Shown one piece after another: positions 1 to 8,188 of a stretch of 40,345 nt of DNA; the first letter of the stretch is position 1, and every line of letters starts with the position of its first letter. Under the pieces are notes generated by a model that searched no databases, was not told the origin of the DNA, and saw only the letters and a list, made by a program, of their open reading frames with translations. Position numbers and translations under genes: made by a program. This stretch comes from Treponema sp. (GTDB lineage Bacteria; Spirochaetota; Spirochaetia; Treponematales; Breznakiellaceae): positions 1 through 40,345 of the forward strand of contig JAIRQN010000045.1 in assembly GCA_031256445.1 (NCBI GenBank). Direction: 5' to 3'.

Positions 1-180
1 CTCCGCAGAGGCCAATTTTTTTACATCAGCCTCGTTTCCAAGAACCGTGACTAAAGAAGCAAGCCCTTCATCAGTTACGTTTCTTGCCGCCCTCAGAATC
101 CTCTTTTCAGTTCCCTCAGGCAAAACAAGCGTTTTCCGCCTGGATTTTGCCCTGGTCTTCATTCTCTGTAGTAAGTCCAT
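1..180 (-). CDS. pta: Phosphate acetyltransferase, N-terminal part (runs off the window)
   Basis: Pta interconverts acetyl-CoA and acetyl-phosphate in the cytoplasm, the step before acetate kinase in fermentative or acetogenic acetate formation. Only the first 60 codons are here. They begin MDLLQRMKTRAKSRRKTLVL and continue PEGTEKRILRAA, the typical N-terminal strand and loop of the PTA_PTB family; catalytic residues lie outside the window. The ATG at 180-178 is chosen because GAGGTG precedes it at good spacing. That ribosome site overlaps the TGA stop of the upstream acyl-CoA synthetase gene (10 bases between the genes), so the two are probably co-transcribed. A phosphate butyryltransferase-like relative is possible, but the N-terminus favours Pta. 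Confidence 0.85.
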   Translation of the reverse strand, partial: MDLLQRMKTRAKSRRKTLVLPEGTEKRILRAARNVTDEGLASLVTVLGNEADVKKLASAE

Positions 181-190
181 TTGGTTCACC

Positions 191-1900
191 TCAAATTGTG
201 TGTCTTTTTATCTTTTTAGTTGTAGTCATCTCCATTGACTGATCAAGAATTACAGTCCTGTGGATTTTTTGGTAATGCTGTAATCTCTGATTCACCTCGG
301 TAACGATGCTTTCAATCCTGGTTTTTATCTCTTCCGGCGAAAGGGGCTTGTCATTCATGCCCTTTAGATCCGGCGTCGGGTGTATCAGGACTTCAATACC
401 TTCGATCTTCATCTTTTTATCAATGTTGAATCCCCTAACCAGGACTTGATCTATTTCCTCATAAAGCTGGAATTCATTTTCAATTTCTTCCGGGTATACA
501 TTTTTTCCGCCTTCTGTGACAATCATGTTTTTTGCGCGCCCTGTTAAATACAGGTAATTTTCTTTATCCATATAACCCAGATCGCCGGTTTTTAAATACC
601 CGTCTTCTGTAAATGAAGCGGCTGTTTCTTCAGGCATATTATAATATCCCTGCATGACCATCGGACCTTTCACGATTACTTCGCCAATGCCGCGTTCATC
701 CGGGTTGAGTATCTTCATGTCAACCTGCGGACAGGTGCGGCCTACGCTGGTTTCCTTGTACTGTTCAACCGGATTTATTGCGATAATGGGAGATGTTTCT
801 GTCAGACCGTAGCCCTGCACGAAGTCGATGCCCAACTGGTTGTATTTTCTGAATACGCTTGGCGCAAGCGGACCGCCCCCGCTGATACAGATGCGTACCG
901 ATGTAAGGCTCGCTTTATCAAGAATAAATTTGAACATTTTCTTGCCGGGATTCACTTTAAATACTTTTTTTATTATTCCGGAAATTCCCATCATAAATGA
1001 AATAAGGCCGTAAACAATGGGTCCTTTCGCTTTCAGTCCGCGCATGATTCCCGCAAGCACTTTATTAAAGAGCATAGGTACGCCCAATAACATTGTTATC
1101 TGCGCCTCTTTAAGGTCTTTTAATATCTGGCTTGTTACCATTTTCTTTCCGAATACCACCTCTGCGCCTATTGATATCGTTTCGATAAATACAGCCAGCA
1201 TTGTATATGAATGGTGAATTGGAAGAATTGCATAAAATACATCGGTATGAAGAATTATCAGCGGAGTTCCCTGCGCAAGGTAAACGTCCGAGACAAGGTT
1301 TCTGTGCGTTAGGACAACTCCCTTGGGTTTGCCTGTTGTTCCTGAAGTAAAAAGAATTGCCGCAACGTCAGTTTCCGCCGCCTGTTCAATTTTTGCCTGC
1401 GGTCCTTCTAAATCGTAGATATATGATCCGATTCCCTTCCTTAAAGAGACAATGTTTTCCAGGATGCCGGGATTTTTAACATAATGCTCGTGTTTTTCTT
1501 CGTCAACAAAAATTATGCGCGCGCCGGCTGTTTTAACCAATAGATCGATTTCTTCATTTTTAAGCTGGTAATCAATAGGGACTACAACGCCGCCGGCGAA
1601 AAGAACCGCAAGATACGCTACCGCCCATTCAGGTGAATTTTTACCTGTAACCGCAACGCGGTCGCCGCGGCGGATGCCTTTGCTGTGCAGCCATCGCGCG
1701 ATAGCCTCGATAAGCTTAAGAGATTCTGTATAATTCAGGCTAATTCTACCAGGCTCGTATACGGTGAAGCAGGGGCGCTCCGGAAAACGGGAGACGGTAA
1801 TTTTATACATTTCCGGCAATGTGGGCCATTCCCCGGAAAAGGCTTTTCCCCTGTAGTCTTTTAAAAAAGCCCAAGGTTTGTCAGTGTAAGGAACAGACAT
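191..1900 (-). CDS. AMP-forming acyl-CoA synthetase (long-chain fatty-acid CoA ligase type)
   Basis: An ANL-superfamily enzyme that would activate a carboxylic acid with ATP to an acyl-adenylate and then an acyl-CoA. The 569-residue length is normal. The phosphate-binding loop FTSGTTGKPKG is at residues 184-194, GYGLTETSP at 363-371, the TGD motif near 438-440 and the hinge region GRAKNMIVTEGGKNVYPEE at 454-472. The C-terminus carries lysines (TTTKKIKR) where the catalytic A10 lysine lies. A strong GGAGG precedes the ATG at 1900. The gene lies directly upstream of pta. Substrate cannot be read from the sequence; medium or long-chain fatty acids are the family default. A short inverted repeat at 1930-1945 sits just upstream and could be an operator. 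Confidence 0.88.
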   Translation of the reverse strand: MSVPYTDKPWAFLKDYRGKAFSGEWPTLPEMYKITVSRFPERPCFTVYEPGRISLNYTESLKLIEAIARWLHSKGIRRGDRVAVTGKNSPEWAVAYLAVLFAGGVVVPIDYQLKNEEIDLLVKTAGARIIFVDEEKHEHYVKNPGILENIVSLRKGIGSYIYDLEGPQAKIEQAAETDVAAILFTSGTTGKPKGVVLTHRNLVSDVYLAQGTPLIILHTDVFYAILPIHHSYTMLAVFIETISIGAEVVFGKKMVTSQILKDLKEAQITMLLGVPMLFNKVLAGIMRGLKAKGPIVYGLISFMMGISGIIKKVFKVNPGKKMFKFILDKASLTSVRICISGGGPLAPSVFRKYNQLGIDFVQGYGLTETSPIIAINPVEQYKETSVGRTCPQVDMKILNPDERGIGEVIVKGPMVMQGYYNMPEETAASFTEDGYLKTGDLGYMDKENYLYLTGRAKNMIVTEGGKNVYPEEIENEFQLYEEIDQVLVRGFNIDKKMKIEGIEVLIHPTPDLKGMNDKPLSPEEIKTRIESIVTEVNQRLQHYQKIHRTVILDQSMEMTTTKKIKRHTI

Positions 1901-1929
1901 TATATCCTCCAGAATAAAACGTTTAATTT

Positions 1930-1945
1930 AGGGTATACCTACCCT
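1930..1945. promoter_or_regulatory. Short inverted repeat upstream of the acyl-CoA synthetase gene
   Basis: AGGGTA (1930-1935) and TACCCT (1940-1945) form a 6-base inverted repeat with a 4-base centre, about 30 bases before the start codon at 1900. Its position suits an operator for a dimeric regulator. It is short and could be chance. Confidence 0.3.
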
Positions 1946-2062
1946 ATGAGATTTTAGACACATATAAAAAGTTAAAGTTGCATTTATTTTGACAAATATC
2001 CGGAAATTGTTAAAGAGGGTTGAAAAAAATAAATTTCCCGGTTTTTGGCAAAAAAATGACAA

Positions 2063-2091
2063 TTGAATTAACACCTGAATTGCGGTATGTT
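2063..2091 (+). promoter_or_regulatory. Possible promoter of the lipoprotein gene
   Basis: TTGAAT (2063-2068), a 17-base spacer and TATGTT (2086-2091). Eight bases then separate it from the ATG at 2100, which would make the mRNA leaderless or nearly so. The -10 box matches consensus only weakly. Confidence 0.35.
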
Positions 2092-2099
2092 TTTTTATA

Positions 2100-2819
2100 A
2101 TGAGATATTTTTGCTGTTTCCTGATGTTTTGCTTCTCCTGTCTGATGTTCCTTTCCTGTTCGGCGCAGATAAACGGGTCTCTGGCGGCGGACAGTTCCTC
2201 GGTATTGTCTGTCAGTACTTCTCTCGAACCGAGAATGACTTCGCTGATAAGGACGATTGCCTCGGCAGGCGGGCAAACCGGCGGTAATATACTTGACGGA
2301 TCCGCAATCGCAAAATCAATGTCGGCAGCGTCCGGCACTTCTGCAAATTTTAAAAATATCACTCCTGCCGCAATTGAAGGCACAGTACAGATTTCAAAGA
2401 TAAGCGAATTTCTTGCTTCCGCAAACGCGGGACGGGATATAACAAAAAATTTTATTTTTTTTGAACAGACACGCGCCGGAGGACGATGCCGGATTACAAT
2501 CAGCCTCATTAACGGCCCTGTAATAATCCAGTCTCTTTCACCGGAAATATTTGATTATTTAAACGCTCTTATGGCGCCTGTCGTTACCGGAGAGGTAATG
2601 ACCAAGCCTGAATATCTGGCGCTTGTCGCTTCCATTTACAGCAAAGCGATAAGCGATGAAATCTCCGGCTCAAGGATTCGCGCTTCTGTTGATTTTCCCG
2701 GTCCTGTTACAGATGTAAAGGGCGGAACCTGGACCGGCAGAAAAGTACAGTTCAATGTACCGTTACTCGATCTTTTGGTTTTGGAAACGCCTCTTGTTTA
2801 CGAAGTTGCCTGGAATTAA
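2100..2819 (+). CDS. Putative outer-envelope lipoprotein of unknown function
   Basis: A 239-residue protein with a hydrophobic N-terminus ending in LMFLSC at residues 15-20. This fits a spirochaete-type lipobox with Cys20 as the lipidated residue, so it is probably exported and membrane-anchored. The mature part starts with a Ser/Thr/Ala-rich low-complexity stretch to about residue 90. A more structured region follows, with EIFDYLNALMAPVVTGE near 144-160 and PGPVTDVKGGTWTGRKVQFN near 203-222. I do not recognise the family. No Shine-Dalgarno sequence precedes the ATG. A long reverse-strand ORF (1928-2509) overlaps the first half, but the signal peptide supports the plus-strand reading. It stands alone, 44 bases before the regulator gene, which has its own promoter. 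Confidence 0.65.
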   Translation: MRYFCCFLMFCFSCLMFLSCSAQINGSLAADSSSVLSVSTSLEPRMTSLIRTIASAGGQTGGNILDGSAIAKSMSAASGTSANFKNITPAAIEGTVQISKISEFLASANAGRDITKNFIFFEQTRAGGRCRITISLINGPVIIQSLSPEIFDYLNALMAPVVTGEVMTKPEYLALVASIYSKAISDEISGSRIRASVDFPGPVTDVKGGTWTGRKVQFNVPLLDLLVLETPLVYEVAWN

Positions 2820-2828
2820 AAAAAGCTA

Positions 2829-2857
2829 TTGATTATTTTGACACAATTCCCTATACT
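2829..2857 (+). promoter_or_regulatory. Promoter of the XRE-cupin regulator gene (predicted leaderless)
   Basis: TTGATT (2829-2834), a 17-base spacer and TATACT (2852-2857). Only six bases lie between the -10 box and the ATG at 2864, and there is no Shine-Dalgarno sequence, so transcription would start at or within a base or two of the start codon. Confidence 0.6.
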
Positions 2858-2863
2858 GTCATC

Positions 2864-3448
2864 ATGGCAACACATACACCGGGCGAAAGAATCGCCGAAA
2901 TAAGAAAAACTTATTCAATCAGCAGGGAAGACCTTGCGCAGCGGAGCGGCGTTACAGTCGATTTAATCACTAAAATTGAAGATGATGGGCATATTCCCGA
3001 TCTTGCGCCGTTAATCAAAATTTCCAGAGGCCTTGGAGTAAGGCTTGGCACTCTTCTTGATGATCATGAACAATTGGGGCCTGTTATTTGCAGGGCAGGG
3101 CAGGCCGCCGCTTCCACCCGTTTCAAGACAGGGCTTCCAGACGGAGCGGACGCGGCTGACGATCATCACGGCATGAGTTTTAACGCTCTTGCATCCGACA
3201 AGAACGGACGTCACATGGAGCCGTTTATTGTAACAATCGAAGCTGACGCGCAGCAGGATAAATCCGCACATGAGGGCGAGGAGTTTATTTTTGTGCTTAA
3301 TGGGAAATTGACGCTAGAATACGGCATGGACAAACAGGCGCTTGGCGCCGGCGACTCTGTTTACTACGATTCAATTGTTCCTCATCGTTTGTATTGCGCG
3401 GACAGTAATCAAGTGCGCATTTTAGCTGTAGTTTATACGCCGGTGTAA
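2864..3448 (+). CDS. XRE-family regulator with C-terminal cupin domain
   Basis: A cytoplasmic transcription factor of 194 residues. Residues about 9-63 are a Cro/C1-type helix-turn-helix ([20 protein letters not shown], then a second helix over [11 protein letters not shown]). Residues about 115-190 are a small cupin barrel ([19 protein letters not shown], then [18 protein letters not shown]) that in this family binds a small effector. The ligase gene starts four bases after its stop, an XRE-cupin plus AMP-ligase pairing that suggests it senses or controls acyl-CoA formation; this is inference. A promoter with an abutting -10 box predicts a leaderless mRNA. Confidence 0.85.
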   Translation: MATHTPGERIAEIRKTYSISREDLAQRSGVTVDLITKIEDDGHIPDLAPLIKISRGLGVRLGTLLDDHEQLGPVICRAGQAAASTRFKTGLPDGADAADDHHGMSFNALASDKNGRHMEPFIVTIEADAQQDKSAHEGEEFIFVLNGKLTLEYGMDKQALGAGDSVYYDSIVPHRLYCADSNQVRILAVVYTPV

Positions 3449-3452
3449 CATC

Positions 3453-5096
3453 ATGGAATATATTGAAAAGACTTTGAGTCAGGTTTTAAGGGAACAGGCA
3501 GCGGCGCGCCCTGATCATGATTTTATTGTATACGCGGATCGAAATCTTCGTTTTACATATTCGGAATTTGATAAAAGGGTTGACGATTTTGCCAAAGGTT
3601 TGCTCTCCATGGGCATTAAAAAAGGCGATCATGTCGGCATTTGGGCGACGAATGTTCCGGACTGGAACACCGTGCTTTTGGCCTGCGCGAGAATCGGCGC
3701 GGTTCTTGTTACGGTAAACACAGGATACAAGACGCACGAGCTTGAGTATGTGCTGAAACAGTCTGATATGGTCTGCCTGTGCCTTACAAACGGATGGCGC
3801 GATTCTGATTATATCGAAATGGTAAATAAGCTTGTGCCGGAATTAAAAACATCGCAGCGCGGAAACATCAATTCTGAAAATTTTCCGTTCCTGAAATATG
3901 TTGTTCATATAGGACAGCAAAAACACCGGGGCATGTTCTGTTTCAGCGAACTCTTGCTGCTCGGCCAGCACACCGGTTCCGGACAGTTACGCGAAATTGA
4001 AGCGTCTCTGGATACCAATGATGTGGTGAATATGCAGTACACATCAGGAACAACAGGCTTTCCCAAGGGCGTTATGCTCACCCACAGGAATATCCTTAAT
4101 AACGGACTTGGTATCGGCGATAACCAGCGTCTTGGCGAAAATGACATTGTCTGCCTTCCGGTGCCGCTGTTTCACTGCTTCGGCCTTGTTCTGGGAATGA
4201 TGGCAATAATCACGCACGGCTCCACAGCTGCGCTGATTGAATGGTTTGATCCGCTTCTTGTGCTGGCTACCATTCAAAAAGAAAAATGTACGGCGGTTTA
4301 CGGAGTACCTACAATGTTCATCGCCGTTCTTAACCACCCCATGTTTAAAATGTTCGATCTTTCCAGCCTGCGCACCGGCATAATGGCCGGCTCTCCCTGT
4401 CCGATAGAGACAATGAGGCAGGTGATAGACCTTATGCACATGAAGGAAGTGACCATCTGTTACGGATTGACGGAGTCGTCTCCTGTCATGACGCAGACCC
4501 GCTATGATGACGGCATTGAGGTAAAAGTGGAAACTGTAGGCCGCTCTCTGCCCGGCGTTGAGGTAACGATCCGCAATCCGGAAACCGGCGATGAATGCCC
4601 CGACGGCGTTCACGGTGAGTTCTGCTGCCGCGGTTACAACACAATGAAAGGTTATTACAAAATGCCGGAAGCCACATCCCTTTGCATAGATAAAGCCGGA
4701 TGGCTCCACTCGGGGGATCAGGGTATTAAAGACGCAAACGGCAATTTTAAGGTTACTGGGCGCATTAAAGATTTGATTATCCGAGGCGGAGAGAATATTT
4801 CTCCCAAAGAGGTGGAAGACTTTTTGTACACCATGCCCGGTATCAAGGATGTGCAGGTAGCGGGTATCGCAAGCGAAAAGTACGGCGAAGAAGTCGGCGC
4901 TTTTATCATTCTGCACCCGGATGTAAAGATGACCGAGGAAGAAGTGCGTGATTTTTGCCGCGGTAAAATAGGCAGATATAAAATACCCAGATTTGTGTTT
5001 TTTGTGGATAGTTATCCTTTGACATCAAGCGGGAAAATTCAGAAGTATCTGCTTCGCGAAATGGGAAAGAAAATGGCGCTTGAACGGAATTCCTGA
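3453..5096 (+). CDS. AMP-forming acyl-CoA ligase (AMP-binding family)
   Basis: A second ANL-superfamily ligase, 547 residues, only distantly similar to the one at 191-1900. The phosphate-binding loop [10 protein letters not shown] is at residues 197-206, followed later by YGLTESSPV, the [21 protein letters not shown] hinge block and a C-terminal [11 protein letters not shown] whose Lys528 is the expected catalytic lysine. It would form an acyl-CoA via an acyl-adenylate in the cytoplasm. It sits four bases downstream of the XRE-cupin regulator and two bases upstream of the M15 peptidase gene, so all three are probably one transcript. The substrate is unresolved; the sequence is closer to fatty-acid CoA ligases than to acetyl-CoA synthetase, which is about 100 residues longer. 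Confidence 0.87.
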   Translation: MEYIEKTLSQVLREQAAARPDHDFIVYADRNLRFTYSEFDKRVDDFAKGLLSMGIKKGDHVGIWATNVPDWNTVLLACARIGAVLVTVNTGYKTHELEYVLKQSDMVCLCLTNGWRDSDYIEMVNKLVPELKTSQRGNINSENFPFLKYVVHIGQQKHRGMFCFSELLLLGQHTGSGQLREIEASLDTNDVVNMQYTSGTTGFPKGVMLTHRNILNNGLGIGDNQRLGENDIVCLPVPLFHCFGLVLGMMAIITHGSTAALIEWFDPLLVLATIQKEKCTAVYGVPTMFIAVLNHPMFKMFDLSSLRTGIMAGSPCPIETMRQVIDLMHMKEVTICYGLTESSPVMTQTRYDDGIEVKVETVGRSLPGVEVTIRNPETGDECPDGVHGEFCCRGYNTMKGYYKMPEATSLCIDKAGWLHSGDQGIKDANGNFKVTGRIKDLIIRGGENISPKEVEDFLYTMPGIKDVQVAGIASEKYGEEVGAFIILHPDVKMTEEEVRDFCRGKIGRYKIPRFVFFVDSYPLTSSGKIQKYLLREMGKKMALERNS

Positions 5097-5098
5097 CA

Positions 5099-5971
5099 AT
5101 GGATAAAGAATTTCGTTTGTACTTTATAATTCTGTTTTCTCTATTCTTCTTAATTATAATTTTTGTCATTCTTATAAACTTTCAGTCTGAGGCGTTAAAA
5201 TACGAACACGCGCAGGAAACTGCAGAAAAAGCGGAAGATGATCATTTTTCCGCTTTAGTATTAAATGTTTTATCAGCTCAGCGTCTGCCCGTGCAGATAA
5301 CAGCGCGAATTCAGGATGAAATCGCGCGCACGGGCGCTGAAAGTTCTGATTTTATAAACGCGTTATTGGCAATATTGCAGGAAGATCCTTTTGAATGGAT
5401 TCTTGTTGACAAGGAAAATCCCCTTGATAAAGAGTATGAACCGGATGATCTTGTTGACGTAATAAGCGGTTCTTCCGGCGAGCGATCCGGCCGGATGATA
5501 AGAAAGGCGGCCCAGGCATCATTGGCGGAAATGATGGCAGCCGCGGACAGTGACGGCATAAGACTGGTTGTTCTTTCGGCTTTCCGGCCGTATTTTTATC
5601 AGAGCAGGATTTATTTAAATCTGATTTCAACATTGGGACAGCGCGAAGCTGACAGGGTATCCGCCAAACCCGGACACAGCCAGCATCAGCTTGGGACCGC
5701 TATTGACTTTAATCTGCTTGATAACAGACTTGCGCAAACGCCGGAAGGCGTCTGGCTTGCCGCTAACGCTTCCGGTTTCGGCTGGTCTATTTCTTACCCC
5801 GAAGGCTTTGAGGACGTTACAGGTTATGACTGGGAAAGCTGGCATTACCGCTATGTCGGCAGGGAGTACGCCATGTTTATTAATAAATATTTTAATGGCA
5901 TACAGCAGTATGCCAATATTTTTATGCAGGAACTTCATGCTGAACTTTTGGAAATAAATCCGGTTTTATAA
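5099..5971 (+). CDS. Membrane-anchored M15 D-Ala-D-Ala carboxypeptidase (VanY type)
   Basis: A zinc peptidase that in this family trims D-alanine from peptidoglycan stem peptides in the periplasm. Residues about 9-27 form one N-terminal transmembrane segment or uncleaved signal anchor. The M15B signature is complete: SxHxxGxAxD at residues 194-203 (His196, Asp203) and ESWH at 246-249 (catalytic Glu246, zinc ligand His249); SAFRPY (160-165) supplies the conserved arginine. The start ATG lies two bases after the preceding ligase stop, with only a weak ribosome site, so translation may be coupled. The stop abuts the stop of the convergent CNB-GGDEF gene with no spacer. Its place in a ligase operon has no obvious metabolic logic. 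Confidence 0.85.
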   Translation: MDKEFRLYFIILFSLFFLIIIFVILINFQSEALKYEHAQETAEKAEDDHFSALVLNVLSAQRLPVQITARIQDEIARTGAESSDFINALLAILQEDPFEWILVDKENPLDKEYEPDDLVDVISGSSGERSGRMIRKAAQASLAEMMAAADSDGIRLVVLSAFRPYFYQSRIYLNLISTLGQREADRVSAKPGHSQHQLGTAIDFNLLDNRLAQTPEGVWLAANASGFGWSISYPEGFEDVTGYDWESWHYRYVGREYAMFINKYFNGIQQYANIFMQELHAELLEINPVL

Positions 5972-7036
5972 TTAATTTACTGTTTTATTAAAGGTATATA
6001 CTTCGACCCTGTTTCTGCCAAGTTCTTTTGCTTTGCGTAACGCGAGGTCCGCTTTTTCTTCAAGGTCTTCTTTTGATTTTGCGTGAACTGGAGATATCGC
6101 TATTCCTATGCTTGTGCGCGTACTTAAAAAAACAGTACGCGGAAGATTTCGCCCTTCGGGCCCGCTGTCTGCGCTGGCGGGTTCCGGCGCTTCAACTTTT
6201 TTATTTTCGATATTTTTCCTGATACGTTCGGCGATTTTTATAGCGTCTGTTTTATCGGTGTCATTAAGGAGAACGGCGAATTCATCGCCTGAAAGCCGGG
6301 CCGCGATGTCTCCGGGACGCACGCATTTGATTATCATATCGGCTGCCGCTTTTATTATCAGATCTCCGGCTTTTGAACCGTAACTTTCATTTATCGCATG
6401 GATCTTGTCAAGGTCCATCATCAGCAGGGACATTACGCGCAAACTCATTGACGGATTGCTGAATCGCTCCTTGATGGATTCTTCCAGAAACAGGCGGTTA
6501 TGAAGGCCGGTCATTTCATCGGTAATGGCCCTGCGCCGCGCGGTCTCGCCCCAGCGCATAAGGTCGCTGTATGATTTTGAAGTCTGGTCAAGCCAGCGGT
6601 TTTGCACAACGCTGATGGCTTTTAATATTTTAAAGCCTATTACCGGGTGTTCCGATATTATCTGATAAAATTCTTCTCCGCTGAGCGTTATCACTAAACA
6701 ATGGCTGACAGCTTTAATTGTCGCCGACCGCGGTTCATGCGCGATAATTGACATTTCCCCGAAAAAATCTCCCTGTTTTACGTCGAATAACCAGCGCATT
6801 GTTCCGTCAGCCTGCGCGCGGTAAGCGCTTAGGGTTCCGGAAAAATGTATGAACAAATCGGCTCCGGTATCGCCTTCCTTAAAAACAGCGTCGTCTTTTT
6901 TTATTTTAAGAAGTTTTAAAAATACCGAGACAATTTTGAATTCGTCTTCGCTGAGAAATGAAAACAATGATAATTTTGATACGGCGGAGTATATTATTTC
7001 TGAATGTATGTCTTCTGTATTTGAAAAATCGCTCAT
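5972..7036 (-). CDS. CNB-domain diguanylate cyclase (GGDEF, intact)
   Basis: A cytoplasmic signalling protein of 354 residues. Residues about 20-135 are a cyclic-nucleotide-binding (CAP effector) domain with a good phosphate-binding cassette, GEMSIIAHEPRSAT at 93-106. Residues about 170-350 are a GGDEF domain: MTGLHNRLFLEE (175-186), MDLDKIHAIN (207-216), the active-site variant SGDEF (249-253) and an inhibitory-site RPGD (240-243) five residues before it. It is therefore predicted to make c-di-GMP from GTP, with product inhibition and control by a bound nucleotide or similar ligand. Its ATG overlaps the stop of the upstream, degenerate paralogue by four bases, so the two are translationally coupled. 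Confidence 0.87.
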   Translation of the reverse strand: MSDFSNTEDIHSEIIYSAVSKLSLFSFLSEDEFKIVSVFLKLLKIKKDDAVFKEGDTGADLFIHFSGTLSAYRAQADGTMRWLFDVKQGDFFGEMSIIAHEPRSATIKAVSHCLVITLSGEEFYQIISEHPVIGFKILKAISVVQNRWLDQTSKSYSDLMRWGETARRRAITDEMTGLHNRLFLEESIKERFSNPSMSLRVMSLLMMDLDKIHAINESYGSKAGDLIIKAAADMIIKCVRPGDIAARLSGDEFAVLLNDTDKTDAIKIAERIRKNIENKKVEAPEPASADSGPEGRNLPRTVFLSTRTSIGIAISPVHAKSKEDLEEKADLALRKAKELGRNRVEVYTFNKTVN

Positions 7037-8025
7037 ATCTTTTCCGCTTTGCTGTAATGGACTATCCTGTCTCCTCCGTTACGCCACGCGTCAAAAAGGC
7101 TTGCGTAATTTTCCCGGAAAAGATTTTCCCAGTCCGCGTCATCGGCGGGCCAGATTGCGTATGATATGGCCGCCGAGAATGAAAATTGGGGGAATCCATC
7201 CGCGGCCGGCGCGGGTTCCATTGCTCTGACTGCCGATAACAGCTCTTCTGCGGTTTTCTGCGCTTTACCTGCATCGCAGTTATTGATTATTATTCCCATC
7301 TCGTTGCTTTTGAACCTCATGGGCCAGCTGTTTCCGGCGCGCCTGGATGTGTTTTTAAGAATCAACGCTATTCTGATCAGCGCCTCGTCTCCGGGGCCGT
7401 GTCCTCTTGAATCTACAAATAATTTAAAATGATCCGGCTTAAGCATTATCAGCGCCGATGGGTTTTTCAGGGCATGGATAATTTCATCCGCAATCAGCGC
7501 CTGTTTCCAAAGGCCTGTGCCCGGGTCTTCGTAGGCTCTTCTGTGAAGTTCCTTTACCCATGACATATTTTCCAGTATCAGTTTTTGCGTGGTCTTTATG
7601 CGTTTTGTCATCATTACAATTGCTTTTAATAATATGCCGCATACCGTGCGCGGTTTCTCCTGCGCCATGGAATCCATTGAAAACCCGCAGCCGGGAAATT
7701 TAATCAACTCTGAATCTTCGGCCGCTTCGGCGAATGCGTCATATGCGGCTCCGCGCGCAAAATCAAAATCCCCGATTGCGTCTCCTGTGGCAAACCGGGC
7801 CATTTCATCCTGACCGCCGTCTTCCCTTGGCTTATATACGCGGATAACGCCGTTTTTTAAAATATAAAAATGTTTCGCTTCTTCTCCTGATGAAAATAAA
7901 AGATCACCTCTGGAAAGCCTGATTTTTCCGCAGCGCGAGATAACAAAATCCAGTTCATCATCGGGCATACCTTCAAATAACTCAGCGTTTCGGATAAGGG
8001 CGGAATCATCATTTGCTTCAGTCAT
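7033..8025 (-). CDS. CNB protein with degenerate GGDEF domain
   Basis: A 330-residue paralogue of the neighbouring cyclase. The N-terminal CNB-like domain (about 10-115) keeps the fold signature (HFYILKNGVIRVY at 52-64) but lacks the PRSAT cassette; the corresponding stretch is GDFDFARGAAYDAF (85-98). The C-terminal GGDEF-like domain (about 165-325) keeps DPGTGLW and PDHFKLFVDSRGHGPGDEAL, but the active-site loop reads KSNEM (239-243) and no RxxD site is present. It is probably catalytically dead and may act as a sensor or partner. It is first in the two-gene unit. No Shine-Dalgarno sequence precedes the ATG; a promoter ends six bases upstream. Confidence 0.78.
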   Translation of the reverse strand: MTEANDDSALIRNAELFEGMPDDELDFVISRCGKIRLSRGDLLFSSGEEAKHFYILKNGVIRVYKPREDGGQDEMARFATGDAIGDFDFARGAAYDAFAEAAEDSELIKFPGCGFSMDSMAQEKPRTVCGILLKAIVMMTKRIKTTQKLILENMSWVKELHRRAYEDPGTGLWKQALIADEIIHALKNPSALIMLKPDHFKLFVDSRGHGPGDEALIRIALILKNTSRRAGNSWPMRFKSNEMGIIINNCDAGKAQKTAEELLSAVRAMEPAPAADGFPQFSFSAAISYAIWPADDADWENLFRENYASLFDAWRNGGDRIVHYSKAEKI

Positions 8026-8031
8026 GGATAG

Positions 8032-8060
8032 ATTATGGTATTAATAATGCAAAATGTCGA
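8032..8060 (-). promoter_or_regulatory. Promoter of the CNB-GGDEF pair (predicted leaderless)
   Basis: On the minus strand TCGACA (8060-8055), a 17-base spacer and CATAAT (8037-8032). Six bases then lead to the ATG at 8025, with no ribosome site, which predicts initiation at or next to the start codon. Confidence 0.5.
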
Positions 8061-8115
8061 GACGAATGATGTTTTTTAAGAAAGGAATTTTTAATACATC
8101 TGTTGATTTTTACAT

Positions 8116-8168
8116 AAAAAAACGGCGCGCCTGCTTCGGCATTCCGCATCAGGTTCGCGCCGCTTTTT
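8116..8168 (-). terminator. Rho-independent terminator after putP
   Basis: CGGCGCG-CCTG (8123-8133) pairs with CAGG-TT-CGCGCCG (8150-8162), an 11-base-pair stem with a TT bulge. On the minus strand it is followed by seven U residues (8122-8116). Five T residues after the stem on the plus strand could also make it bidirectional. Confidence 0.8.
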
Positions 8169-8188
8169 AAACTAAATTGTGTTTATGA

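Noticed and set aside
2096-2101. TATAAT overlapping the ATG of the lipoprotein gene
   Set aside because: It overlaps the start codon, so it cannot be the promoter for that start; no -35 at correct spacing.
1928-2509. 193-residue minus-strand ORF over the lipoprotein gene
   Set aside because: It opposes a plus-strand protein with a clear lipobox, shows no recognisable domain and has no suitable upstream signal.
4044-4916. 290-residue minus-strand ORF inside the AMP-ligase gene
   Set aside because: Antisense shadow of a gene with complete family motifs; composition is not protein-like.
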